A stretch of DNA of 64,000 nucleotides, taken from NCBI GenBank assembly GCA_009869945.1, contig WIXG01000293.1, forward strand, positions 35,965 to 99,964, read 5' to 3'. The stretch comes from Mesaphorura yosii. Lineage: Eukaryota; Arthropoda; Collembola; Poduromorpha; Tullbergiidae. This document shows, in pieces, positions 1 to 11,812 of the stretch (position 1 is its first letter; each line of letters starts with the position of its first letter). The translations under genes and the position numbers were made by a program. The notes beneath the pieces are model-generated. The model worked only from the letters and a program-made list of their open reading frames with translations. It did not search any database and was not told the origin of the DNA.

Positions 1-49
1 TGTTGCACTCGCTCTTCTCCGAGCACACCTGGCCGGAGCATTCTGGCCG

Positions 50-300
50 TTAGGATTCTTTTGCGTAAAGTGCGCAAGATGCAGGCTTCCATGTACTCAG
101 AAATTCTCCAGAGATTTGTTCTTCTGACAGCCCCTGTCTGCCTTTTACAATTTACCCTCGCATCAATTCCGTTGGCCGTTATTTACTTTGCTCTTGCTTG
201 CTTTACCTGCTTTCGCATCAGTCGCTAACGCCGCAACCTGAAGCAAACGCAGTAGCGTGGACCGAGGAACTCTTTTAGATCGTTCATCCGAAGCAGCCAT
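50..300 (-). CDS. Possible small two-exon ORF, unrecognised
   Basis: An ATG at 300 opens a reading frame beginning MAASDERSKR. It is rich in Leu and Ala (RSTLLRLLQVAAL) and runs to a possible donor at 206/207. If joined to an acceptor at 123/124, the frame continues to a stop at 50-52 and gives about 55 residues. The splice phase agrees (1 nt plus 2 nt). I do not recognise the product. It could instead be the first exon of a gene running off the left edge, or chance. No other evidence supports it. Confidence 0.2.
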
Positions 301-903
301 ATCAGCGTTCTGGAGTTCCAGAACCCGATTGCTCCAGGAGGAGGAGAGAGTTTGTTGGTTGGTGAGTGTACTTCTGGTGCGCATTGTTCCCGACTTGTGA
401 CTAGATCCACACTCATCAATCAATGGACTCCAGCAAGACTGCGACACCGAGAAATATCTGATGTCAGATTGGATGATCCCCGCTCGGTGGCGATTGCTTT
501 CGGTGGGTAGGTTTCTAGTGCATGACATGCAATGAAATGACTAGATCCATACTCATCTAAAGAGGTCACCTCAGCCAGCCACGATCCTGACGATACGGTG
601 GAATTCGTCTTGGCTTCTGCTTGTCTGCTTTTAGTTAACTTAGTTTAGTCTATTTAGAACAACTGCCTCAAAAAACTAACATTCGGCCGTGTTCTACTTG
701 TCCACTCAAAATTTGCTTGGAACAAACTTGACAAACTCGCATAAGCAACCGTTAATTTAAGTTGGTTCAAGTTCTGTTTCGTGTGATATTTCGTTCTGTG
801 TACAGTAAAAGTAAAATAACATAAACTCACCACACAGCACCAACCTAACCGCACACAAAATGGAATTATGAAACAAACAATTGAATATGCCTTACCGTTT
901 CAG
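301..903. other. Unassigned stretch before POLA2
   Basis: The missing 5' coding exon or exons of POLA2 should lie here or further left, but I could not find an open frame resembling the POLA2 N-terminal helical domain with matching splice sites. The ORFs present are short, start at non-ATG codons and show no recognisable motif. Confidence 0.3.
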
Positions 904-2863
904 TTGGAGCTGGAACCACACACTCTTGGGCAGGGATACAAGAACGGAAACGGTGGCAAAGCCCACACGGCGGAGGAGTCGGACTTGTCGAGTGGGTCAC
1001 CAGCGTCGCATCCTTCCCCAGCCTCCCGACCACCGACTGCCTCGTAAGATGCGATATGCAAGCAACTTTTGAAGTATTTGAAGGAAAGGAGGGCTCCGAA
1101 GTTGCTAGTTTTCAATCAATTTCAGAAGCTATCGCGACAGAGGGAAGAAGGGCGAAGTTGTGTTAAAGTTCAACACAGACGACGAGGACATTTTGGGGAG
1201 GGAAGTTGCCGAGAGAGTTGACTGGTCAACCAGACTCCTTTCCCCTGAAGTGCCACCAACACTCAAGGTCTGAGAGCAATGGCTAAAATAAGAGTGGTCT
1301 GTATCTCTCCTACTCTGCATAGTTCGCTTGGTCTTTCAGTTCATGTTCCAGAAAAGTCGAGACATGGCGCTGGTACTGGACGAACACACCACGCACTTCG
1401 CCTCCGCCATTGCCAAAGCACATAACCTGGACGCTGGCCACAGCCTGAAAGAGTCGGCTGCAGTGAGAACATCACACTTGCGTTTTTGACATTCGGAGTG
1501 GATCGTGATAATAATGCATGCCCAAACTGTTAGGAGGATGTTGCCTACATTGGAAGAATCAGAAGCGATGGAAAAATGACAGCTGAGAGCGTGCACTTCG
1601 AAGGAGTCCTTGACTCGAGCCAGGGCCATGCTGTCAGCCTGGACCTGAGTCAGCTGCAGGAGTACTTTCTGTTTTCCGGACAGGTAACTCATCCCCGCTT
1701 CCTACTCTGGCAAAATATTGATATATTGAGCCAAGTGCTGAATTAAAGCAATGATTCGCAGGTTTTGGCTGTGGTGGGAAGAAATACACTGGGCAAATGT
1801 GTCACGGTCAGCAAAATCATGGGTCCACATCGTCAGTCATTTGCCGATGCATCTATTCAGGCTTCTGAAGATACAAGTGTGTGGCACAGGCAACTTAACG
1901 AAATGCAGTTTACCAAAGTGCTCTGATTGATATGCAGGTCCGTTGACCGTCCTTGTCGCTGCCGGCCCGTTCACACCCTCCGACTCGCTTGCCTTTGAAC
2001 CGGTTCACGATCTCGCGGCCATAATAACGGAGAGTCGACCCGACGTCTGCATTGTGATTGGTCCGTTTATTGACTCGACCCACCCCCTCCTGCAGGGCCC
2101 TTCACTTCCTCGCAATGAAACGTTCGGGGCGATGGTTCAGAAGCAGGTCGACGTGTTGGAGCAAGCGACCTTGTCAGCGTCGTGCCAGTTGATTCTAGTC
2201 TCAAGCCACAGGGATCCTCATCATCAGTACACTTTTCCAACACCACCGTACAGCCGAAGCGAGAAGTACGACGCAGGCCTTTGTTCTTTGAACATGTTGC
2301 GCAGTGAGCTCATTCTTCTGTCTGGTTTCAGGTGCAAGCATTTATGTGTTCCTGACCCCGCTGTGGTTTCCATTGGAGGAGTGGTGTTTGGATTGAGCTC
2401 GACCGACGTGCTGATGCACATGAGCAAGGCCGAGTTAGCCAGGTAGTCAGCATCTTAGACTCTACCCACAATGGTATGCTAGTTGAAGTGTGACACAATT
2501 TCACCCGAACGCAGGTGCAGTGGGTCTGTTGGCGCCGACAGAATGGGACGGTTGGCAGGACATCTCCTTTCTCAAAGAAATTTCTACCCGTTGCACCCGT
2601 CAGACGAATCGCTGCCTCTCGACGTGGAACACTGGCACGAGTTTGCCCAGATGCCGTTCCAGCCACACGTCATGATTCTCCCGTCTGAACTGCGGTTCTT
2701 CATCAAGGAGGTGGATGGAACTGTTGTGCTCAACCCTCAACACGTCACCAAGGGGCAGTCGGGGGGCTTCTACGCCAGACTCCGAGTGCAGCTCCCGAGT
2801 GGACTTGATAACGGCAGTCACAGTATATCCAAATTCATTAAAGCAGACATCGTCAAGATTTAA
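904..2863 (+). CDS. POLA2: DNA polymerase alpha subunit B (B subunit), N-terminus not found
   Basis: This is the regulatory subunit of the DNA polymerase alpha-primase complex, which makes the RNA-DNA primers for nuclear replication. Exons called: 904-1043, 1126-1267, 1340-1462, 1534-1683, 1762-1876, 1938-2442, 2515-2863. They encode 507 residues ending in KADIVKI. The match to the family is clear in the motif before the OB fold (FMFQKSRDM), the OB fold (YIGRIRSDGKM, LQEYFLFSGQ) and the calcineurin-like phosphoesterase-type domain (VLVAAGPFTPSD, RPDVCIVIGPFID, SSHRDPHH). The C-terminus has ILPSELRFFIKEVDG and VTKGQSGGFYARL. In animals this phosphoesterase fold is catalytically dead. Human POLA2 is about 598 residues, so roughly 90-130 N-terminal residues are missing from my model. 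The first exon I call starts in the linker and has no ATG. A polyadenylation signal (AATAAA) lies near 2945. The identification is firm; the 5' end is open. Confidence 0.9.
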
Positions 2864-3470
2864 ATTACATTAGCCACTAATCAACATTTTCCGTATTCCT
2901 CTTGTTAATACTCGTAATTGTGATTTTTGTAATTTTGAAACAAAAAATAAATTGCAAACATTCGTTCTTCACCGCATCGCACCGTTCAGAAACTGGCATT
3001 TCCCTCTTTCTTTGTCGAGTGCAGAATGCTTTCACGGCGCTAAATTTGTGAACTTGAAAAGAGTGCATGTAATATTGTGCTTGTGTCACATCCCGTCTGC
3101 GAGTCTGGATCTCCTGTTGTAGATAACATTTATTGTATCAAGTACAAGCAAGCTTTAAGTGATTAGCGAACATTCAACCTCGTCAGTGGCTGGTTGGCGT
3201 GAGAGATAGTTGAAGCAGTGATTAAATGATCAGGAATTGGACAACCCTTGGCACACAAGGCATACGCTTGACGTCATTCCATCTGAGGACCAGCTTGATT
3301 AAACAAATACGCCCCTTGAGGCGCGATTCAGTTAGGTGAGGCTAAGAGTTCTGGACAGATTTCTTGCTCTGATTCTGAAGAAGAACTTTTATAGACACGC
3401 TTCGGCTTCAAAATTTCAAGAAAAGCGTACATTGAAACCATCATTTCACGTCCAAAAGAGCTGTTCTGCA
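2864..3470. other. POLA2 3' UTR and DPP3 upstream region
   Basis: It contains an AATAAA near 2945 that probably ends POLA2. A donor-like GTGAGG at 3336 may mark a 5' UTR intron of DPP3. The frame is open from 3336 into DPP3, but it has no ATG before 3471, so I treat it as untranslated. Confidence 0.4.
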
Positions 3471-6400
3471 ATGGGTGATATCGACGCTGAGGTAGTTCGA
3501 TCGGTGGCTGAGCAAAAGGCCTTGAGTCAATACTTGCTGCCACTAGACCAACCTGTCGTGAAGCTGGATTGCGACCTTGCCTTTGGAGCCCTCGATACGA
3601 AGGAGAAGACATATGCTCATTACCTTTGTCAGGCATCGTGGTATGGCAGTCTGGCGGCGATCGTGCAAGTGAGTTGCCTCATTTACTCTGCTCACCAGGT
3701 CAAGTTGGCTAGTGAGCTAACTATTTTGCGCATTCATTAGACATCTCCAGAGTCTCCCCTTATTCTGACCTTCTTGCTGGACCTCTTCAAATCAAATAAC
3801 ATGGACGAGTTGAAGAAGATTGCTGTCTCCAACGCAGGATTTACAGAGGACGATTGGCAGGTAGATAATTCATAATTATGTAAGGTCTAAGGTCAGATTC
3901 ATTCAAGGTGACTGCGGACATTTTCTTTTGTGACTCGATTAGGCACTGTTGGTGTACACAGCAGGGATTTTCGGAAATTCTGGCAATTATAAAAGTTTCG
4001 GCGACACAAAAATCGTCCCTGGTGTGTCACTCGCTAAACTTGAAGCGCTTGTGCATGGTGCTAAACTTCAATCAATGACTGAGGAGCAGTTGGAAACCAA
4101 ATGGAAAGCCATTCGGGATTCCATGTACTCTCTCAGTGACAGGGAAAAGCAGCTGGGGCTTGGCGACAAGGTGAGTTCCAAGTTCCAATTTTTTTCGAAT
4201 CTAAGGATTGCTGATTGCGTTATTGCAGGGCATAACAACGTACTTTTCGAGCAATTGCACATTGGAGGATGCTGAGTTGGTCAACCGGTTCTTCAAGAGC
4301 TTTAAGTTGCAAGCGTACATGACGCGTTGTTTCAAGACAGTCAGCAGTGACAACACCATTCATTATGAGGTCAGTTCCTGAGTCCGGGGCCCGGACAACG
4401 GGCATTACATAATGAAAATCTCCTTGTCGTTGCATCACGATATATTCCTTATCAGATACGGACCGCGTCTGCTGAGCCTGACAATCCCAATGACAGCAAG
4501 GAAATCACCTTCGAGAATACCAAGATAAGGCTGACTCGGGGAGACTACAGCCCGTTCATGGCGAGGACCTGCTTCTACCTCTCCAAGGCCAAGGTAGAAA
4601 ATAGAAAATATTTAATGCTGTTTAACAATGTTTCACAATGACTGTCGACATACTTGGTGCAGGAGTACGCGTCAAACGAGGTGGAGGTGAAGATGTTGGA
4701 GGCATACATTGAGTGCTTTGAGAAGGGGTCTTTGGATGCCCACTACACCGGCTCTCGCCACTGGATCAAGAACAAAAACCCCGCAATCGAAACGTACATG
4801 CATCGAACAACAAATGCATTAGATGGAAACCCGTCTGATCTTGCTGACCTGTTTCTTGTTATTTCAGGTACATTGGCTTCATCGAGACATACCGCGACCC
4901 GTCGGGAGTTCGGGGAGAATTCGAAGGGTTCGTGTCGATTGTCAATCGCCCCATGTCGGTCAAGTTTCAGCAGCTCGTAGAAAACGCCTCCCGATTTTTG
5001 CCTCTACTTCCATGGCCAGCGAACTTCGAAAAGGACGTCTTTTTGAAACCAGACTTCACTTCCTTGGACGTTCTGGCTTTTGGTGGAAGTGGCATTCCGG
5101 CTGGAATCAACATTCCAAATTGTGCGTTGAGTTTAACTTCCAACTAAAACGAATCTGCCTTAGCCAAATGCCAACGTAAGAAATGTGTACTTAAATTTGT
5201 GCAGATGATGAAATCCGTCAAAATGAGGGCTTCAAGAATGTTTCTCTGGGCAATGTGATATCGTCGAGCTACAAGGACGCGGTCATTCCCTTCCTCACTC
5301 TTGACGATCAGGCACTTCTGCAAAAGCATCGCACCACGGCATTCGAGGTAAATGGCGACGCAAGTTAAAATAAATTAAATGAGTATGAATAACAAAGACT
5401 GTTCTGAATTCTGAAGCTGCAAGTAGGGCTGCACGAACTCCTTGGCCATGGCTCGGGAAAGCTCCTGCAGAAGAAGGAGGATGGCTCCACCAATTTCGAC
5501 CCCAGTCTGGAACATCCTCTCACGAAGCAGTTGGTTCGTTCCCCACTTCACTATTAGATGTAGGTCCAGTCAGAGCGACGTGCCTCACGCCTCCTCTCGT
5601 TGCAGATTGAAAGCATGTACGACGCGGCAGACACCTACGACTCCGTCTTCACCACTCTCGGATCGGCGTACGAGGAGTGCAGAGCCGAGGGCGTTGGCAT
5701 CTACCTCTCCCTCTTCCCTGAAGTCCTCAAGTCAGCCCTGCTTCATTTATCTACAGTATTTAATCTATCGCTTCATTACTGACAAAAAGTCTGTCTGTTT
5801 TCACCAGAATCTTTGGCCACGAAGGCGAGGAGGCGGAGACAATCAAATACGTCAACTGGTTGGCGATGGTGTTCGCTGGAGTCAAGTCCCTGGAGATGTA
5901 CCAGCCGAAGGCTCAGGTTAATGACTGCCTTAAATTAGTTCAAACTCATAACCTAACCTTTCTCCCTTCCGACCTTCCCGCTCAATCGTGATTTCTCCTC
6001 TCTGGGTTCAGGCCTGGATGCAGGCGCACTCCCAAGCCCGTTTCGTCATTGCTCAAGTTCTACTTGAGGCAGCAAATGGACTGGTCACAGTAGAGGAAAT
6101 TGCTGGAAAAGACGGGCCGGATTTGCTCATCAAACTGGACAGGACCAAAATCGACACAATCGGCAGGAAGGCCATGGCCGACTTTCTACTGAAACTTCAG
6201 GTCCGAATTTAAAACAAAAGCGAAATTGAATTCGCCAGGCCCTCGATGCCTCCTATTCCCCTATAATTTTCTCTTTCGCTGTTCCAGGTTTACAAATCCA
6301 CAGCTGACATCACTTCGGCCCGCAACATGTTCAACAAGTATTCGAGAGTGGATGACGAGGGCAGTCACCCGTGGGCCACCTGGAGAAACATCGTCATGGA

Positions 6401-6658
6401 CAAGAAACAACCGCGCAAGATTCTCGTGCAGCCGAACACTGAAATAAAAGGTGAACGAAATGCGTTGACAAGGAAAGAGTTTGGAAGGAGGAACACTCAT
6501 CAATTATTTTGTTTCCAGGAGACACTGTCGTGCTGAAGACGTACGACGCGAGCCCAGAGGGTATGATACAGTCCTGGGTGGACCGCTTTCAAGATGAAGA
6601 AGTCTTTCTCGGGCTGGACTACTGCTGGAACCGAGATAAGCACCATTTCAACCTGTAG
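3471..6658 (+). CDS. DPP3: Dipeptidyl peptidase 3 (M49 zinc metallopeptidase)
   Basis: This is a cytosolic zinc exopeptidase that removes dipeptides from the N-termini of short peptides. The mammalian enzyme also binds KEAP1 through an ETGE-type motif; I did not find that motif here. There are 14 exons: 3471-3668, 3741-3860, 3943-4170, 4229-4369, 4456-4593, 4663-4793, 4868-5121, 5205-5347, 5417-5533, 5606-5730, 5808-5916, 6012-6200, 6288-6450, 6519-6658. They give 731 residues (human about 737). The M49 zinc motif HELLGH is at about residues 457-462, followed by GSGKLL. The second metal-ligand motif EECRAE is at about 513-518. The family block [20 protein letters not shown] is intact. ATG 3471 is the first in-frame ATG. 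AATAAA at 6711 is the likely polyadenylation signal. All catalytic residues are present, so an active enzyme is expected. Confidence 0.96.
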
Positions 6659-6876
6659 GCCTGTACACACGAGTTACACGAATCCTTGTTGGTAAAACTT
6701 CAAGTGCGTAAATAAAAGATAAAGCTATTGAACACGAAGAAGTTATTTAATATGACAGCGCATTAGGAATTATGAACACAAGAATGACGAATTTACAGTT
6801 TCGTTTGTTTCGGTTTCTCGAGAACACGGAAAGAACAGCTTATTTCAGTTTATCAGTTTGCTGTGCTGCAGAAGTG

Positions 6877-8539
<1,663 letters not shown>

Positions 8540-9293
8540 TTTAAAAGCCGGCTTGAAAATCAAACTCAAAATTACACAAGATAAATTACTAAAATGGCCA
8601 AACTCGGGCACAACTTTGATAAGAGATGAGGATGGTTTGAGAGTTTGGAGTGCACGGACAACACAGTCACAGAAGATGTTCCAAGTCAACCAGAAAATCT
8701 TAATGTTTCCAGTGTCGTATATCATGAGAGGAGAGTGTGAAATTCGTGTTCTGACTTGTTTTGCTTTTCTTCCCCGCCTCGAACCAACCTGCACTCAACG
8801 TCTGCGGGAACGAGCCAATGATAGTGGGGAGAGTCTCAACCGCACGTAGGGCAGCCCGCGAATGTGCAACCTTGCATTCCATGCACGCAGTCAGAAATTC
8901 TAAAAGACGTTCACGTTGAGTTTGTAGCTGGACTGTTTGACTGTGGGTAGTGAGTTCGACGTAAATTATTTAGAATTTAACATTTGACACTTAGTGTTTT
9001 GTTTTTCGTATCAATCGAGGTTTGTGCTTTGATTCTCTCCCACTTTAGATAAGGAGAAGCTGAGCCGCCACAAAATAAGATCCAAGAGGGTAAGAATAAA
9101 ATGTGACAACCGGGTCAGTTATAATTATGTAAGAATTTGGTAACTCATGTCGGTCAACGACTGTCTTGAATTTTAGCTGGATTGCATGAGTCCGGATAAG
9201 AACGTTGGTATCAGGGTTTGCAGCTTGAACATACTCTAACCCAAGAAAATTACTGGTTCCAAGGCGCGGTGCTGGTCAACTTCAGAAAATAAC
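8540..9293. promoter_or_regulatory. Divergent upstream region between RAD51 and C6orf136-like gene
   Basis: It separates two genes transcribed away from each other, so it should hold both promoters. A few exon-like fragments on the plus strand (around 8870-8945, 9049-9088 and 9178-9240) have plausible acceptors, but their splice phases do not join into one frame. No defined promoter element was recognised. Confidence 0.4.
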
Positions 9294-9473
9294 ATGTCCG
9301 CACGAGGAAACAAAGGTAAGCCTCCTTATTCATAGACTACTACTTTTACTAGAATTGATCCAGGCCAGGACCAAGCCAATGCTATGTTTCTAAAACTTCT
9401 GTTTGCTGAGCTTACTACCCAGACATACGACACAAACAAAACAAGTGTGCAGGCTCTTGATTTTTGCTTGTAG
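9294..9473 (+). CDS. Possible 43-residue two-exon ORF, unrecognised
   Basis: ATG at 9294 encodes MSARGNK and is followed by a donor (GTAAGC) at 9316. An acceptor CAG at 9361-9363 restores the frame in the correct phase. The reading continues as GQDQANAMFLKLLFAELT and stops at 9471-9473. The sequence is amphipathic and helix-like. It may be a short protein, the 5' part of a longer histone-fold-like or adaptor protein whose other exons I could not join, or an upstream ORF of the next gene. I do not recognise a family. Confidence 0.3.
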
Positions 9474-9648
9474 GCAAGGAGTGTTAAATGTAATGGTATG
9501 TCATGATTCGAATGACTTCACCCCATTTTTCCACGCATCCGCAGGGCCAGCACGCATCTTATCAATGTCGGCAGTGTGAAATCAATCAAAACTCTTCAAA
9601 CATCTACGTCATTCAGCCGTGGATTGAGAGTCCAACTAAACTACGAAA

Positions 9649-10586
9649 ATGAACCGCCCACTTCAGCTGCTACTTCGGCACTCAGTAATGCAGCTGAGCC
9701 TCGTGGAGTCCATCACCTGTGGTGGGAGGAGATGTGCCGTGGTTGTCACCCATCCCACCAGTCGCCAGGCGCCTCTCCTGCACGACCTCTCTGCGCAACC
9801 TCCACAGACTGCCTGGATCACAATCAGCAGTCCACCTTGCCTGCAGAAAGTTGCGAGTCGATTGGAGACACAGCCTCCTGAGAAATCAGGAACGGAAAAC
9901 CAGGCGGCTGGAAAGGGCGGAGATCGGCCTCCCCTGGAGAAGCAATTGATAGTGTACAACACGTTGAGAGATGGGCTGCCGAAGCTCTTCACCCACACGA
10001 TGGACTATCGCATTTACCACAAGCAACTCGTCTTTATCAATAACTTGCTGGGGAAGACGACCAACGGCCTGCCAGCGTACATTCAGCAAGTGTCATTCCT
10101 GCGAACTGTTGGTCACTTTAAATTTGCTTTCGTGCGATTTGAAATTCTCAACATGTCGCACGACGTGGAGGCAGCCAGGTGGGTCAGCCGGCCTGATTCT
10201 TAAGACATCTTTGCTAAGTTTCCTTAAACTCGTTCAGCCGTGTGACTGCTTGCCTTTTGCTGCTGTTCGGCAGGGTCACCGTGCGATGGCGAATAATTGG
10301 CGTGAGTGGCCTGAAGGTGATGCTCAAATTCTGGAGGCACAAGCTCTGGAGGAAGGAGGAGTTGCAAAAGCAGGCTGAGAAATGGTACGACGGGATTTCC
10401 TACTTCGATATTGGGTCAGACGGGCTGATCTGGAGGCACATTGCTGACAAGATCGAAGAAGACAAGGACCAACTCATGGCAAAGTCAAAAACGCCTCTTG
10501 CCGCGAAGCTGGCGTTCCTGGCCGTCGCCCTCAAACCAGTTGCTGGAGACCCCGCACCCGATTTGTTCTTTAGCTTCTTCCAATGA
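9649..10586 (+). CDS. C6orf136-like DUF2358 protein, probably mitochondrial
   Basis: Two exons, 9649-10178 and 10274-10586, give 280 residues. The C-terminal 180 residues resemble the family of human C6orf136 (DUF2358, related to the SnoaL/NTF2-like fold). The matching parts are a helix containing LPKLFTHTMDYRIYHKQLVF, then VTVRWRIIGVSG, a short LKFWRH segment, an SYFDIGSDGLIWRH block, and a tail that ends with KPVAGDPAPDL. The biochemical function of the family is not established, as far as I know. The first 45 residues are rich in Arg, Leu and Ser and lack acidic residues until about residue 19, which suggests a mitochondrial targeting sequence. AATAAA at 10690 lies about 100 nt after the stop. 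Family assignment rests on remembered similarity along the whole C-terminal domain. Confidence 0.8.
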
Positions 10587-11812
10587 GTCATTAATACTTA
10601 GCCACTTAGAATGTTGTGATACCTCTAAAAATAAGAAAAACGCGTACTTGCCGCTTGCTTCTGTGTAGTGCCACTGTATTATGTTCATCAATAAAGCTGA
10701 GGAACGTAAGCTTGGTCTCGTCTGCCATCTTTCCCGGAAGTTTCTACTGTTGACAAACAGCGTTGGCTTGGCTTGGCCTCATCAGTCATTGAGAGCGGAT
10801 TCTTGACTGGTTCATAGATAATTAAGGGTTGGGACGTTAGGAGTCGGTCTAAGCTGACCATTGGTTACTATCTGGGCTAACATTTCAATCTGGGTAGTTC
10901 GTTGTCGCTGTGGACCAAAATGGTGCTCCTTCTTTAAAGTGCCCAGTCAACTGCGTGAGGCTGCCAGCCACACGACTGTTGGGTCAGGCGTCCGTGCCCG
11001 TTATTGAGGCACCCAATTATGTGCGTTATATCGTAAACAGGGCTCGAGTATCGTAATCGAAGTGAGATGCAAGAATTGATACACTCGGAGCTGGGGTTTG
11101 TCTGTCCTACTCCCAGCTGGGCTGGTTGCCTGCTACTCCTTCTATCCACTTGCATGAGCGGACGAGAGCGTGATGAAGTATCATCTTGCCCATCTTGTGT
11201 GTCATGATTCCGAACTTCTAAAAATAGACACAACGATCTTTGCCTCACTCGCCCCTCTCTTCTCCTTTCGTTCTAGTGCCAGTCTAAGTTTGGGTGGATT
11301 TTGGAATTCTTTCGTCATCGTGTGAGTGGGTGTAAGTTCGTGTGAGCGGAAGATACCCGACTGCAACGCGACAGCACTTTGCAACTGTTCAGACGACTCA
11401 GTTTGTCCGCTTCCGGTTTCAGTTGACTGGAATCACAACGCGGCTGGTCAGCAATAATATCATTGACGATTCATTAGCCTTCAAGTTCAGGTAGAATCAT
11501 TTTCGTCCTTATTCAACTTCTTTACTTCGCAGAGCCAATCTCCACGTGGTTGTGGCTTAGCTCGGAACTTAACGGACGAAACAACAGGTATTCCACGCTT
11601 TCCACTCTTAATCCGTCATGGAGTCCTGTAGATTAGCTGCTTCCATGAGTCGTTCCCGTTCTACATCATGATAGCGGCTGGTCATGCTCAATTAACACAT
11701 AGAAGCTACGCCATGAGACTACGACTTGCATTCCCCAATAATTCGACACTTCAAAACGATATAGTTTTACTTATTTCTGTTAATTATCATCTCATTTAGG
11801 AAAAATACTGAA
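10587..11812. other. Intergenic: C6orf136-like 3' UTR and neurochondrin upstream region
   Basis: AATAAA at 10690 probably ends the upstream transcript. The remainder should include the neurochondrin promoter and 5' UTR. A minus-strand frame of about 100 codons (10934-11248) has no recognisable motif. I see no gene. Confidence 0.4.

Noticed and set aside
4220-4438. Minus-strand ORFs opposite DPP3 exons and introns
   Set aside because: They cross exon-intron borders of a well-supported gene and show no motif.
8823-9240. Three plus-strand exon-like pieces between RAD51 and the C6orf136-like gene
   Set aside because: Individually plausible acceptors and donors exist, but the splice phases do not join into one open frame and no start codon fits.
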